Shown: positions 23,207 to 34,860 of the stretch, piece after piece | Numbering within the stretch: the first letter of the stretch is position 1 | Layout of the letters: each line of letters starts with the position of its first letter | Source of the DNA: Gaeumannomyces sp. JS-464 | Taxonomy: Eukaryota; Ascomycota; Sordariomycetes; Magnaporthales; Magnaporthaceae | Assembly: GCA_002197995.1 (NCBI GenBank) | Contig: NGZR01000001.1 | Coordinates: forward strand, 434,001-498,000 | Reading direction: 5' to 3' | DNA: 64,000 nucleotides | Made by a program: the position numbers and the translations under genes | The notes under the pieces: model-generated | The model's database searches: none | The model's input: only the letters and a program-made list of their open reading frames with translations | Told to the model about the DNA's origin: nothing

Positions 23207-23473
23207 TATTCTCCCTAGGTGGTTCCATCAAATGCGGCGTGGCTGAAGGCGTAGTGGCCGGGATGTCAGAGGAATGTCGATCCGCACATTGGTGAACCTG
23301 GTTGGTGGCGTCAGATTGAGCGACCCCCCGCTGATCCGTCGTCCAGTCCGTCGCCCAGCCCGTCGACCGGCTGTCCTCGACTTCTCTGTCGCAATTTCGT
23401 TGGCGCTGGTCTCGTTGGTTTTTTTCGTCGCGCCGGCGTCGTCGGCGTCGTCGGCGTCGTCGTCGTCGGTGTC

Positions 23474-25585
23474 TCAGTGGTGTCGGCGAGGAACCTCACG
23501 TTCTTCTTTTTGCCTGCGCCGCGTCCTGGCTGTGGGTCCCCGTTTTGAGGTCCCGCGACTCCTGCGCTCAGAGGGCGCTCTGCCCGCTGGCACTCTGCCG
23601 TTGAAGTCTGCGATAAGCTCGGCTGCGGTCTGGGCTATAGCTTCTTCGGGCTGCCACTCGTCATACTCTGGGCCCCAACCTTTGTACCTCACCAGGTACT
23701 CAGCGATTGACCGACCCATGTATTTGCCCTGCCGCCTATCGACGATCGTCTCCAGCTCGTAGGATTGCCACTCGTCGTTGTCTCCCTCGACTTCGACTCT
23801 GCCCGGGGGCGGCGGTGATCTGTCGAACCAATCCTTTGCGGGCGCCGGGGACAGCTGCAGCACCGACACCACTGGGTGAATCCTCCAGTTCGCCGGGAAG
23901 TCCAACTTGTAAGCCAGGTCGTGTACCTTCTCTGTCACCGTGAAAGGACCGGCTCTCTGCGGGGAGAACTTCCTGTTTGGTCTCCCCGGCAGGTTATATC
24001 CTCGGTGCAGTCGTAGATATACCTTGTCCCCCACTTTGAACCCGACGGGTACGTGATCCTCGTCGTACCTGGGCTTGTTGTTTGCCGCTGCCCAGTCCAC
24101 GGCGTTTTTTTGCTTCTCTGGCATACTGGTCTCTGAGCTCGTCCAAACGTGGGGTCGACCTCTCCTGCTTCAACAGATCGACTAGCGCGTATGGTTTCAC
24201 CCCATAGACCAATTCATTGGGGGACCTCGCTGCTCCGGTTGCTCTCGTGTTGTTAATCGTATGCTGAATGGCCGGTAGTGCGTCTGGCCATCTCGCGTGA
24301 GGTTGAAGCGCCAGCAAGCATCGTATGGCGATCTCGACTTGCTGGTTCGTGCGTTCGGATTGTCCATTCGTTTGGGGGTGATAGGATGTGGAGAACTTGA
24401 GCTTTGTGTCCAGCTCGTCGAACAATCCTCTCCAGAATTTGCCAGTAAACTTCGGGTCCCTGTCCGAGATCAAGGCCTTTGGAATACCCCAGTCGCATAA
24501 CCTGAGCATGGACAACAAGCGTCTCGCCCATGTCTCAGCCGTATCCTTCTCTCTGCCTGGGATAATCATGACTCTTTTTGAGAACTTGCAAGTTACTATC
24601 ATGAGGCTATCATATTTACCTCCTCAGCAGCCTCCTTCCGTCGCGGACTCTTCTGGCAGGGCCACGACGAAGTCGACGGTGATGGTGTGGAATGGCCTGC
24701 TTGGGGATGAAATTGGCTGGGCTTCTCCCTTTATCTTTGTCCTGTCCGTATCGATCGTCCGGCACTGCGGGCAATCAACCGCCCATCGTTCGACCTTCTG
24801 CTTCTTGTGGGCGAACGACAATCCTTTGAGCTCGTCCATCATTCTCGCCGTGCCCACGTGCCCTGTCTCGTCGTGGGCGAGGCGCAGGACCTCTGCGACC
24901 ATCGACCCGGGTATGCACAGCTCTTCTCCGGCCTCGTAATGGTGGTACAGCAGCCCGTCTCTTATGGCGTAAGGGGCCGGTAGACGTCGCGCTGGCTGAT
25001 CTGGAAACGGGTTCTCCGTCACTCCGTCCAGCTCGCCTCTGTCTACCAGCTTCCTCTCGACGGCCCGTCTGTGTTCCCTGCGTCGGGTCGCACGTTCCCT
25101 GGCCTCGGAGTCTCTGCGTGCTTGTTCGGCTAGCTTGTCTACGATACTCCGGTATTTGTGGTCCTTGGAGTATCCTTCTCTGATCCGTCGTTTGAATTCG
25201 TCGTCGACGCTGACTTCCCCTTGCCAATGCTCGAGCTCGCTCCAGATTTCGTCGAACTCGTCATGGTCTCTCGGTACTGGCTTTCATCGTCTCCTGCGGG
25301 TAGTCTTGACAAGGCGTCCGGCACGAGGTTCGTGCGTCCAGGGATGTGTCGAACGATCAGTTTGTACTGAGACAGATATGCTGCCGCCATCACAAGTCTC
25401 GTGTTTGCCTTGTTGGGATCGACTGTCTTGAGGTTGATCTGTTCAACTATCCCCCTCATAGCCCTATGGTCCGTGAATACCATGACAGGGAAGTCTGACG
25501 AATGCAGCGTAGCCCTGAGTTTCCTGCAAGCGCAGACCAGACAAGGCACCTCGAGTTCCGTGGCTTGATACTTTGTCTCCTGAAT
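23474..25585 (-). pseudogene. Ty3/gypsy pol fragment: RNase H, integrase, chromodomain
   Basis: From 25585 down: RNase H (KIQETKYQATELEVPCLVCA, VMVFTDHRAMRGIV, IPGRTNLVPDALSRLP); integrase zinc-binding HHCC region (YAIRDGLLYHHYEAGEELCI, LAHDETGHVGTARM, CPQC); integrase core with the DDE residues in TVDFVVALP, ALISDRDPKFTGKFW, and SYHPQTNGQSERTNQQVEIA; then the C-terminal GxRPNRKFSPQRAGPF region and a chromodomain (AEYLVRYKGWGPEYDEWQPEEAI). It is split into several frames (breaks near 25140, 24610 and 24100). A chromodomain marks the chromovirus branch of Ty3/gypsy, which targets heterochromatin. The reverse transcriptase that should precede RNase H is missing. Confidence 0.9.
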
Positions 25586-25606
25586 TTTCGCGTAAGGAAA
25601 ATGGTC

Positions 25607-26885
25607 TTAAAGCCAATGTCGGTCAACCAGCATCCCGCTAGCGCCTATGTCGAAACAAATGGACGTCACCCCTTTATCTATCGTCACGGGCACCACCATG
25701 TGTCGGCGTCTTGTAGGACCATCTTCTTTGGGCCTGGCCACGATCGGTTCGTCCGGATCCCGATCGTATTCTTCGTCGAAGACGTACGCGTCCCATGGCT
25801 CCGCTTCGGGGTTGTAAGATTGCTCCGATTCTTCCTCGTCCGGGTCGTCGCAGGTCGGCTGTCTGCATGACTCTAGGCACCCATGCCCTTCGATCCAGAC
25901 CGAATTGACTTGTATCAGGTCTTGTCCTCCTAACAGCCGCTTTGGCGATGGTTTCCTGCATAGGTTGGCTTTAACGTGATCCATCAGTCGCCTCTTCGAC
26001 TGAAAGCTCTTGGCGCATTTCCAGCAGCTGACTTTCGGTCGGGCCGACATCTGACCGACGCCACTCGGTGCGGGGCGCTCCTGTTTGCTCTCGGCGTCGG
26101 CGTCCTCCTCGCCGTCCTCCTGATAATAAACATCTAGCTCGTCCTCAGTCTCAAAACTATCTGTAGCGTGGAATCCTTGCTCCAAAGTTCCGCTTCCTTC
26201 GCCTCCTTGTCTGCGTCGTCATCGTAAATGACTGTAGCGTCCTCCTGAACGAAAGCGTTGTTCCTGTCCAAATATCCTCGGCGCCAGTTGACGCCTCGAC
26301 GTTTAACTGTCTGGCGCTGGCCCCTGCCAAAACCTCTGTCATAAGACCTGTAGTTCCTCCAGCCTCTGTAGTTCCATCTACCTCGGCCTCGACCCCTGTA
26401 TCCTCCGGCGTTGGCGTTGTCGTCGGTGGGGCGGCTGAATTGTCTCTGCTAAGCGTAGTCCCCGCGGCCGTATCCTATAACCTTGTTATTTGTAGCCCCA
26501 TTGCCTCGTCCGTAGGCTGGTCGGTAATCCGGCTAACCACGTTTGTCGAATGGTTTATCCGCACGGGGCTGGCAACGGTCCGGGTATCCGCCCCTGTCTC
26601 TATTTTGCTGGTGAGCGCCCTCGACGGCCTCCTCGGCGGGCTGGTCTTCGCCGTAATGGGCGTCAACTCCCGGCAGGGCCAGTCGGGTGGGGGGCTGGGA
26701 GGTTTGGCAGGACTTTAGGCTGACGGGACCACATATCCATCTTGCCGAAGTTGTTCAGTTGGGCTTCGTGGCCCACCTGGCGATGGCTTGCGTGGTCTCG
26801 TGTTTTAGGAACGACAGTACCTGTCGAGCCCTCTCTTGTGCGTCGTCTGTCAGTGGGGTGCTTTTGGGTAGTATCGATTTCCGGC
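25607..26885 (-). pseudogene. Gag C-terminus (RG-rich) and retropepsin start, joined to RNase H by an RT deletion
   Basis: On the minus strand from about 26885: PLTDDAQERARQVLSFLKHE (gag), then an Arg/Gly-rich nucleic-acid-binding tail (GGYRGRGRGRWNYRGWRNY) interrupted by two TAG codons, and a frame change near 26170 into ELDVYYQEDGEED. A Cys/His finger (CWKCAKSFQSKRRLMDHVKANLC) follows, then the retropepsin-like site SICFDIGASGMLVD with D-I-G-A in place of D-T/S-G-A. Immediately after DRHWL the sequence passes into RNase H, so the rest of protease and the whole reverse transcriptase, expected to be some 400–500 residues, is deleted near 25605. The element cannot be autonomous. Confidence 0.7.
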
Positions 26886-27104
26886 CACCACGCAGGAGAG
26901 ATGCCTGTGGCGACTTGTCAGTGCTGTGTAGGGTGTGTCAGTCGGCGCGCTGTTTGACTTGCCTGATGCTCGATCGATTGGTCTGGCCCAAGGCTGGTCC
27001 GGCCCAAAGGTGATGGATGGGTGGACGGATGGGTGCCTTGTTCGTCGACTGGCACACGGTCGCTTGTCTCCTTTGATTATCAACGCTAGAGAGGCCCGAT
27101 CGCG

Positions 27105-27129
27105 AAAAAAAAAAAAAAAAAAAAAAAAA
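27105..27129 (+). repeat. Poly-A run
   Basis: About 25 consecutive A residues followed by TTAAAGGG. It lies between the gag end of the retroelement and the right dispersed-repeat copy. It could be the tail of a retroposed sequence on the plus strand, but no coding sequence of such an element was found upstream. Confidence 0.6.
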
Positions 27130-27186
27130 TTAAAGGGTATAGGTCTTCGAATGCAACCGAGAGTTGCTACCATCTAACAGACCCCT

Positions 27187-27700
27187 AGAGGGGTCGGCCG
27201 ACGATCTGTAGGCAGTCAAATGAAGGCAGTCAAATGAAGGCAGGCAGGCAGGCAGGCAGGTAGGTAGGTAGGTAGGTACAACCGACGGACAAAAGTACCG
27301 CTTTGTTTACAAATTTCTACTTCCGCTCGAAATCAGCCACCCATTTCAACATATCACCGCACAATCAAATTCGCTTCAATTAAAACAAAACTTCGGTAAA
27401 TAGATAAACAGAAGCAGTGGATTGCGTGTGTATTTTTTCCAATATTTTATATACCACACATTCGTAGTTGTGCTGGTAGGATTGATGAGAACGCGTGGCG
27501 GGGTTGCGGGGCCAAAAAAAATCGAAGCGATACTTTTGTCTTCCCACTGTAGGTAGGTAGGTGGATAGGTAGGTGGGTAGATGATCCGACCGTCCAGCCG
27601 GTCCGTAAGGGATCGTTGCGAGGGTCTGCATTCGGGCGGCGGGGAACAGAGCTTGGTAGAGATGGCACTGGCCTGTGCGTAGTGCACGGGCCTGACAGGA
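27187..27700 (+). repeat. Dispersed repeat, right copy, split, with GGCA/GGTA microsatellite
   Basis: 27187–27300 corresponds to the first half of the repeat at 19919 (AGGGGTCGGCC, GATCTGTAGGCAGT) and contains an expanded microsatellite of GGCA then GGTA units at about 27238–27280. 27545–27700 corresponds to the second half (GTAGATGATCCGACCG, TCCGTAAGGGATCG, GGGAACAG). The intervening 240 bp is AT-richer and absent from the left copy. Confidence 0.5.
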
Positions 27701-28359
27701 CCTACCGGAAAGTACCATTCACTCCATAATTACATGCACACTTGGAGCCCGCAAAGCTCCCGCGTAGCCTGCGAGCTGTGCAGCCCGGGATCGAGAACGG
27801 CTTGTTTAATCCTGTGTGCATGTTCCTCTTCTTGTCCTCAGCAGGCGGCGGCTTCGTGCGCTGAACACAGACGGAGATGGGTGTGCTCGCCCGCAGGCCG
27901 TAGTTCCACCCGGCGATGAATCCCCACACCCCAGGAAACAACTCCTACCACCGCTCCGCCCCTCCAACCCTCATTAAATAATGCTTGCCATTGGGCTTTG
28001 GCACCTTCATGGCCATCGTGCTGCACTTAAACGATCCTACGGCCTTCTAAGCCATGTGCATACACTTTCTCTCAGGGCTCTTTTACAGACAGAGAAACAT
28101 GCACGACGGACAGCACACTAGATAGATAATGGCCCGGGAGACGGCAGGGGGCTATGGATTTGGAGGCGGGTCAAGGAATTGCCTGTGAACGTGGGTGGCC
28201 AGCCTCTCCTCCTGGGTCACTGTTGTCCGCCGAGCTGGCTTGTAGCGAGCCCTTCCGCTGCCTCCGAGACGGCGAGGGGCCCTGATGGCTGCGTGCCGTC
28301 TTCGACATCTTCCAGCCGCCATCTCATCCGTCCCTACAGCCGCCATCTCATCCGCTCCT
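27701..28359. other. Region without a supported gene; small tandem duplication
   Basis: No domain-bearing ORF is seen. At about 28315–28363 a unit CAGCCGCCATCTCATCCG occurs twice, separated by a few bases, immediately upstream of the P450 remnant. Confidence 0.4.
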
Positions 28360-29140
28360 GCAACCGCTTCCTCGTCTCGCTCGACTACTTGCTGCTGATC
28401 TTCACCATCTCGCGCGGCCTGATCGCCGCCCGAAAGAACCAGTTTGCCTTTGGCGCTGAGCGCGTCATCGAGCGCCTGGAGCAGCAGATGGATCGGCCCG
28501 GCTTTATGCACCACCTCCTCAGCGGCGAGGGCGGCAAGGCCATGACGCGCCACGGGCTCGACGGCACCGCCCAGGTCTTCATCGTCGCGGAGAGCGAGAT
28601 CACGGCGACGACCTGGCCGCAGGCACCTACTACCTGGACGAATTCCCCGTGAGCCTCGCCAAACTGGCCGCTGAGTACCGCGCGGCCTTTGAGTTTGAGG
28701 GCTAGATCATGCTGCAGAGCACCGCGGTCCTCCCCTTCCTCAACGCCGTCGTCGACGAGATCCTCCGCATCGCTCCTCTGGGACTCGGTAGCTTCCCTCA
28801 CGTCGTGCACAGGGCGGTAGAATTATCTGCGGACGCTTCGTGCCCGGGCGGTACTCCGTCGGCATCCATCATGTCTTCGCCAGCGGGTTGGCCGACAGCT
28901 TCCGCGACCAGGAGCCCTTCGGGTCCGAGAAGTAGCTGCCCCCGTACCCCAATCACCCCCTACGCCAACGACAACAAGGCCGCATGCCAGCCCTTATATT
29001 TTGAGCCTTGAAAACTGGATGGGCAAGAACCTGGCGCTGACCGAGTTCCGCCCCATCCCGGCGCGTGTAATGTAGAACTTTGACCCGAGGGTACGCCCAG
29101 ACGGCGTCAACTGGCTGGGCGGGCAGAAGATGTTCACGAC
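28360..29140 (+). pseudogene. Cytochrome P450 remnant (C-terminal half)
   Basis: The translation follows a P450 from before the I-helix to near the C-terminus, in three frames: AERVIERLEQQMDRPGFMHHLL, the I-helix GTAQVFIVAESEITATT (consensus AGSETTAT, so Gly to Glu and Thr to Ile), a frame change near 28607, LAAGTYYLDEFPVSLAKLAAEY, an in-frame TAG at 28703, and the K-helix ExxR in FLNAVVDEILRIAP. The haem region is wrecked: PLYFEP followed by a stop where a Phe-x-x-Gly...Cys motif should be, then GKNLALTEFRPIPARV and another stop, and GVNWLGGQKMF. The N-terminal half is missing. The changes at key sites are C-to-T or G-to-A, as RIP would make, but the sequence is still GC-rich. Non-functional. 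Confidence 0.72.
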
Positions 29141-30700
29141 ATGGCACACACAAGACCGAGTAGGAGACCGAGCGCTTCCATCCCATTATCCCGGCCACCC
29201 AACGCGCCCCGGGCGATGGATGCTGCCGCTGTTTGGGGATCTCGGCTGCGAACCACGGCGGATAAGTTTGCGGCTGCCAGCCACTGCGGTCTCCCGCCGA
29301 TAGGACGCGACAGACGACGTGCCCCAGCTGACGCAGATCACAAATTACAAGGCCGAATCTTGGGCGGCGGACAGCGCACTTCTGGCGGGGCATGACCCTG
29401 TCGAGCTCCTGCAGGGAGAAGTAACGAGGCGATCAAGCATATGCAACATCAAGCAGAAATTCAAGGCAAAGAAAGTGATATAGGGGTCAAAGAAGATACG
29501 GAAGAGAGCCCCCATCAGCTCGCTCCAGATCACCTACGCCGACATCCTCTGCCAGATGGAGGCCCGTATCAAACGAGGCCGTGACCGAGACCGTGACTGA
29601 GGCCTTCTCCCGGCCCTTCTGGGACGACATTCCTCCGTTTAACACCAAGCGCAAGCGTTGGAGGGGTGGGATATTCCAAGAGCTGTTTGGCGATTTCCCA
29701 GTCCTTCGCTTGCGAGCGGATCAGTGAGGACATAGAGGTTCACAGGAACGACACCAGCAGTTCGCTTTCCCCGGTACTCAGCATGCGGCAAAAAGAACAG
29801 GCAGGGTGCAGTCACGGTCGTATCGCTTGCACACAGGCGACAGGCTGCTATTTTTAGTATGTCACGTCCGTTCTCTGGGACGCAGTGTGATTTTGAGTGG
29901 CTGATCCTCGGCAAGGCGGCGAGGTGCGCGCGCGTGTGTGGTTGTGTCTCCTGGTTCCGTGGTTCTGTGTCTCCCCGTTTTTAGCCGCATCGGCAAAATC
30001 ACCCTCTAGCTCAGGACGACATGCCATCAACCCAAGCCTCCAAACCGAACTCTCCGCTCATCCAGTGGCCAGGACGCTGTGCTCTCCTGATGCGACTGCA
30101 GAATCTGAGCTCGTAGTTCATGTCCGTCGGTGAAAGCTGCGCAGACGGCAAGTTGAGAGCCCAAAATGTCTTTGTCTCTGTCCTAAAATGCAGGGTGACC
30201 GGCACCGTTGTAAGCTCACGCCAAAGGCTTGGCAGCTTCAGCAGAGGCCCGGAGCGCCTAGGCCGGCAAAAGTCTTGCGGAAAATGCATCATTACCCGAC
30301 ATCACGCGGCCTCTTTCCCACCAGCGGGCTTCCTTTCAGCTCTCTAAACATCACCAAGGCATAGCGTAAACATCACTGCGTGGTGTAAAAGTGGCTTGAT
30401 TGACTTTGCAGAGACAGATACGTAGATATATACTCAAAAAGAGAGCCAGCAAGAGAATGTAAGAAAAGGTCTGATGCCAAAGAGATGTTCCGGGCCCCCT
30501 CCCGGAGGGCCAAGCGCCGCCGTCGGGGAGAGGATCGAGCCCGACGGAGAACGGGACGTCATCCCGTTCCCATTTTAGCTTGCTGCCGCCCCTGACAAGT
30601 GTTCGAGAACCTCGACCCTTGAAGCACCATCTCACCAATATCTCCCACGCCGCCCCGCTGCTTGCCTAAAACAGCGCGGCGGCTCGCGGCCATTGCCCCC
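29141..30700. other. Region without a supported gene
   Basis: GC-rich at the left and mixed afterwards. A segment near 29575–29720 translates to FSRPFWDDIPPFNTKRKRW without recognisable homology and with stops around it. 30300–30700 is probably the 3' flank of the minus-strand secreted-protein gene. Confidence 0.4.
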
Positions 30701-31434
30701 TCACTTCTTGCAGGGGCGCCAGAAGAGGTTGAGCTGCTGGGTGAAGGCGACGGTGGCGTCGTCGTCCGAGATGATGCCCGTGGCCTTGCTGTTGCCGCCC
30801 TTGTTGGTGAGGCTGATGCGGTTGTTGATGTTGAGGATACCGTTGGCGCCGCAGGGCGAGTAGATGTAGCTCGAGGTCGGGACGCTGTCGGCCTTTGTGT
30901 AGACCTGGCCCTGCGCCCAGATGCCGCCGCCCATGATGGACGTCTTGGTCGTCGTGGTCGACGGCGCGTCCTGACTGAAGTAGTAGGTCGAGTAGAAGTC
31001 GCCCTGGATGCCCGCGTCGAGCTGCGCATACCCGTGGTACGTGCTGTCCACCACGGCGAACTGGAAGCCAGTCGGGTACCGGAGGTTCAGGTGCAGCTGG
31101 CAGTTCTTGGTCTTCTCCCTGGGGTCGTATCCGGGTCCGATGTAGGTCTGGAACGCGTCGAAGCCAAAGGTGATGACCTGGGTGTATTTCTTTGTCAGCT
31201 TTGTTCGACGGTAGGAGTTGACGGGATGAATGAGCCGATGAAAGAGCTCACAGTGCGGTCCGGCGAGATGCTGGTCGACACGGTGCCCTGGGGGCAGCCG
31301 TTGCCGGAGAAGCTGGCGCTGGTGATCTGGATCTGCTTGGGATCCGGGCCGTCGGCCTGGCCAGCACCGCCGCTGGGCAGGTTCACCGGGGACGCGGCGG
31401 CCAGGGCGGGGAGGAGGAAAGCGATGCAACGCAT
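30701..31434 (-). CDS. Secreted DUF4360-family protein
   Basis: Exons complement(31252..31434) and complement(30701..31177), with a 74-bp GT–AG intron; 219 aa, frame intact. The N-terminus [16 protein letters not shown] is a signal peptide with a likely cut after the Ala-rich part. The mature protein has [21 protein letters not shown], and across the splice [60 protein letters not shown], and [19 protein letters not shown]. These are hallmarks of the fungal secreted DUF4360 family: about 200 residues, four conserved Cys presumably in disulfides, no known biochemical function. Neighbours give no functional clue: a P450 remnant on one side and a gene-free 4 kb on the other. Splicing was chosen because reading through would introduce VSSFIGSF followed by a stop. 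Confidence 0.88.
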
Positions 31435-31620
31435 TCTGATATCGGGGCTGCTACGTGCAGGGGCAGGTCAGGTGTAGCGAGTAAGCTGGCTGGCTGGCGC
31501 GCCTGGAGGGAGAGAATGGTATGTATGCGCGGCGAAGGGAAGACCTATCAGACTGGAACGGATGCTTGAGCTGGGGCTGAGGCAAGAAGACGATGGTTGA
31601 GATCTCGGTCGACGGGCTCT

Positions 31621-31630
31621 GTATTTATAT
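31621..31630 (-). promoter_or_regulatory. TATA box candidate for the DUF4360 gene
   Basis: ATATAAATAC on the minus strand, about 190 bp upstream of the ATG at 31434. The distance implies a long 5' UTR if used. Confidence 0.4.
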
Positions 31631-34600
31631 TCGTTCTCCGCGAGGCTCTCTCGGTGATGACCGTGGCGCCGCCCGTTTCCGACGACTCTGCAGTGTCCGG
31701 TGATTCCTTGCTATTCCTGTCCCTGTCCCGGTGCGCTTTTCCCAGACGCCCCTGGCGAGACGGCAGGGTGAAGGCAGTCCCAAGCCAAGCAGCAGGCGAT
31801 TCTGTCGTCCGAGGCATCAAAGCAGCTTAGGCTCGACAGACGACCAGTCGGAAAGGCAGAATGCCAATCTGGATGCAGCCTCAGCACTGGTGGGATCCGA
31901 GGGACGCAACGATCCAGCCCAGCGGCACGCAACCCTTGGGAATGGCAGGGCATCTAGCCCGACGGGGAAGCGAGGCGGAGTTGGAAAAAGGCGGAAGCGA
32001 AAAGAGGGCGCCGATATCGATTAGATTGGGGTGTAAATTGCCCGTGGACGGCCCAGTACCATCGTTCTCAGCCTCGGAGCTGGCTGTCGCCATGCGACAG
32101 GGTAGGGCGCGACCTCAGTGCTGGGTCGCCTGTGGCCGATATCGTCTTGTTTTCGCCTCCCACCCATGACCAACCCACGGTTCCCATCCCCAAGGTCGCG
32201 CAAGCGTCAGCGCCTGCAGCAGACCTTGCTAGGTCCAGGTCTGCTCCGTTGCCCATTCTGACCGTAACGACAGCTAGTTTGGGCGCCTCGTCGTGTCGTT
32301 CGTTGTCCCTGCAAATTTGCGGATGAAAAGGAGGATAAATGAAACCCATATTAAGGCGGACCTGAACCAGCTCTTAATGGCGCTGGCCTGGCCCTCCCAA
32401 AAATGGAACTCCCTTCTCAGCAGCTCGGAGACTGGCTGCAGGCGAGTGACCCCGCTTGGCAGTTTTCCTGGGAACTGGGCTGCTGCCTTGGACTCCCGTT
32501 CACGCAACCACTGCCCCTTTTTCTGATGCGCCTCTCCACCGGCCTCGATGCTTCGGGTCCATGCGGCATACTGCAGCTCTAGATGACGGCACGCTGCCTA
32601 GATCTTTTTATAGAATCTCGGCAAGCCAAACCTTGTGTGATTCGGCCCGGGTTTGAAGACGACCTCGTAGTCGTGGCAGCCGGCCACGTTACTGTCTGTC
32701 CGTGGGAGAATGCCGTGGCGAGGTTATGCCCCTCGCAGGTGTCTGTCCAAGTCGCTCGCTCTGGGCGACTCTTTCATTTGGACGCTCCGTTTTACGGAGC
32801 AGCTCGCCATCTGAGGCTGTGGGACGGCAGTCCACGCCACACCCCTCGAAGTCTGAGCCCGGGTGCAGGCAGAGCAGTGCTCGGGAGAAAGCTCGTATGG
32901 GAGGCGATCTATGGCCCGCCTCGTCTCTTCTGGCTTGCAGTCCCTGCGCACTTTTACCGGGCCCATGGTGGGTGCTCGGCCAGTGTCGTCTCCAACATCC
33001 CGCTTGTGCGCGCAGCGGCGTCTTGGTGTGGACGCCCATCGACTCTCCTCGGCGGCATCCGACATTTGACACCCTGCAGGGCGCCTCGTGTTTCCCTTGG
33101 CATCGAGTCCGCCGCGGAACGACCGAGTCGTAGGATCGAGCCTGGTCAGGCCGAGATCTGGGTGCTCTGGTCGGGAGCTGAAAAAGGTTTCTATTTTTGC
33201 GACAACGTCGACCTTGGTAGACAGTCCTGTATTAATTAGTCAACAGCTAAGCGGTCTGCGGACGCGACGTGGTATGCATACCCACCGGGCACCACCTCCC
33301 TCGCGCCGACCTGTGCCGGGTTGGTCTGTTCCCTGATCAGCTCGGCGCTGCAGCCACCGCGACTTGCCGCCGCCGCATGGCATGACACTGATGTGACCAG
33401 CCTTGACGAGGCCAGGGTGATCAGATGCGTTGGGCCTGGTACAGGAAAAGAAAGAGAATGTGCATAAAAAGAGTCTTGAAAGCCACGGAAAAGTATGTCC
33501 AAGTTGCGGCGCTACCGGCCCGCCAACTTAACCCTGCAGCTTGTTTGAATCACCCCTTGGGGGTTGTTCAGTCCATGGCTCACCCGGGTAGTGAAACTGA
33601 TGACGTGGGAGAGAACGTGGTAAGGAGCATACCTCGGGTCTTCGTGGCGCTGGCGGCCCGACCTCCAGCTGATCCTCGCGTGTTCGTCGGCATCCTGCAT
33701 CAGTCATCGATGCAAAACCACCCGAACCTCCTGTCCCATCTCCTCCTACGACTGCTGGCCGGATTTCAGCATGCGCACGATGCATGGGTGCGTTGGGTGG
33801 TATGTAGATGAGCGCGAAGCAGCAGGGACATGACGCTTTAGCTCTGCCTTCCGAGGGCGGGATGAACACGTGCTTCGTGACTCGACGATCGAGTCGCTCC
33901 TTATACGCCGGAAGTACGTAGGTGGCATGGGTAAGTTCCGGCCCAGGGATAGGTCACTCTAACAACAACAGGGTCCCTGGCGGATTGTCTGCCCTCCTTC
34001 AAAGGTTATTGAACGCTTTGGCCGGTGCAGATGTATCTTCTGGTGCAGGGATGATTTTTTCTATTGAATTGACCCTGATTGGGCGGGTTTTGACATGGGG
34101 GGGCCAGTCGGTGCATAGGGCGCGGGGGTAGGGTCGGTACCTCGACGTGGGCCGTTATTTACGTATCTAACCTCAGTAGCCACACGGGCTTGCCAGCGGA
34201 CGATGGCCGCGAGAGCAAAAAAAAAAAAAAAAGTTGCAGACCATTCGCCTGACTCGCCTTCGAATGGGGTGCAGACTGGAGGGTTGCAGAGAAATTGGGG
34301 CAGCGAGACTGAGGGTTGGGGAAATTCTCCGAGGATGTCCAGCCCCAGCAGCAGCAGGCTTGACCCCACTATGAAATTCGATCGCGAAACGGCTCTGTGG
34401 GGTATTGCAGGAATTGACAAGTCTACGGGACAATGATCGAAGAGAAAAAAGGGGATTGGCAGCTAGCAAATTAAAGCAGGAGACGGGGAGGCTTGATCGT
34501 CATCATACTTGGGTATTTGGTAGGTCCCTACGGCGGAAGAGCTTTGTCGTAATCTTCGTACACGCTCCTCCTTCTCTGACTCCCATGTGGCCCTGACCGC

Positions 34601-34724
34601 GGCTCGCCTTATCAGGGTTGGGTGAGGTTCCTAATCAGAGTCCTTATCTTATTACCCATGTTTTTGTCAGACACCTTGAGGCGATATAGGGAAATTTCCA
34701 TCACCACTTTGTCCTGCGCGGGCC

Positions 34725-34860
34725 CGGGGCCTGGCTCACTCTTGGTCTTGAACTCCCCCTGGCCTCCCCTCTAGTCGTAGTGTGGACGTGGTCCTGGCTT
34801 GGCTCCCTCTTGATCTTGAGCTCTGTCTGGCCCTCCCCTGCAGCCGCCGTGTGGCCATAG
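34725..34860. repeat. Imperfect direct repeat, two units of about 65–75 bp
   Basis: Each unit contains a CTGGCT...CTCTTG.TCTTGA block, then CTGGCC.TCCCCT and GTGTGG. Non-coding; the divergence indicates an old duplication. Confidence 0.5.

Larger units (their letters stand above)
20200..26900 (-). mobile_element. Rearranged GC-rich Ty3/gypsy retrotransposon with permuted domain order
   Basis: Read on the minus strand the order is: gag C-terminal RG-rich region and protease (26900–25607), RNase H, integrase and chromodomain (25585–23474), a putative short LTR with primer-binding site (23206–23085), then a long gag-like N-terminal ORF (23036–20200). A normal element would run LTR–gag–protease–RT–RNase H–integrase–LTR, so here the second half precedes the first across a single LTR. 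The reverse-transcriptase domain is absent. Unlike the elements beyond 37.6 kb this one is still GC-rich and has few stops, so it has not been heavily hit by RIP. It lies between two copies of a dispersed repeat. Confidence 0.75.

Noticed and set aside
27238..27280. GGCA/GGTA run as a telomere-like sequence
   Set aside because: The unit is a tetranucleotide microsatellite, not the TTAGGG repeat of filamentous ascomycetes, and it is internal.
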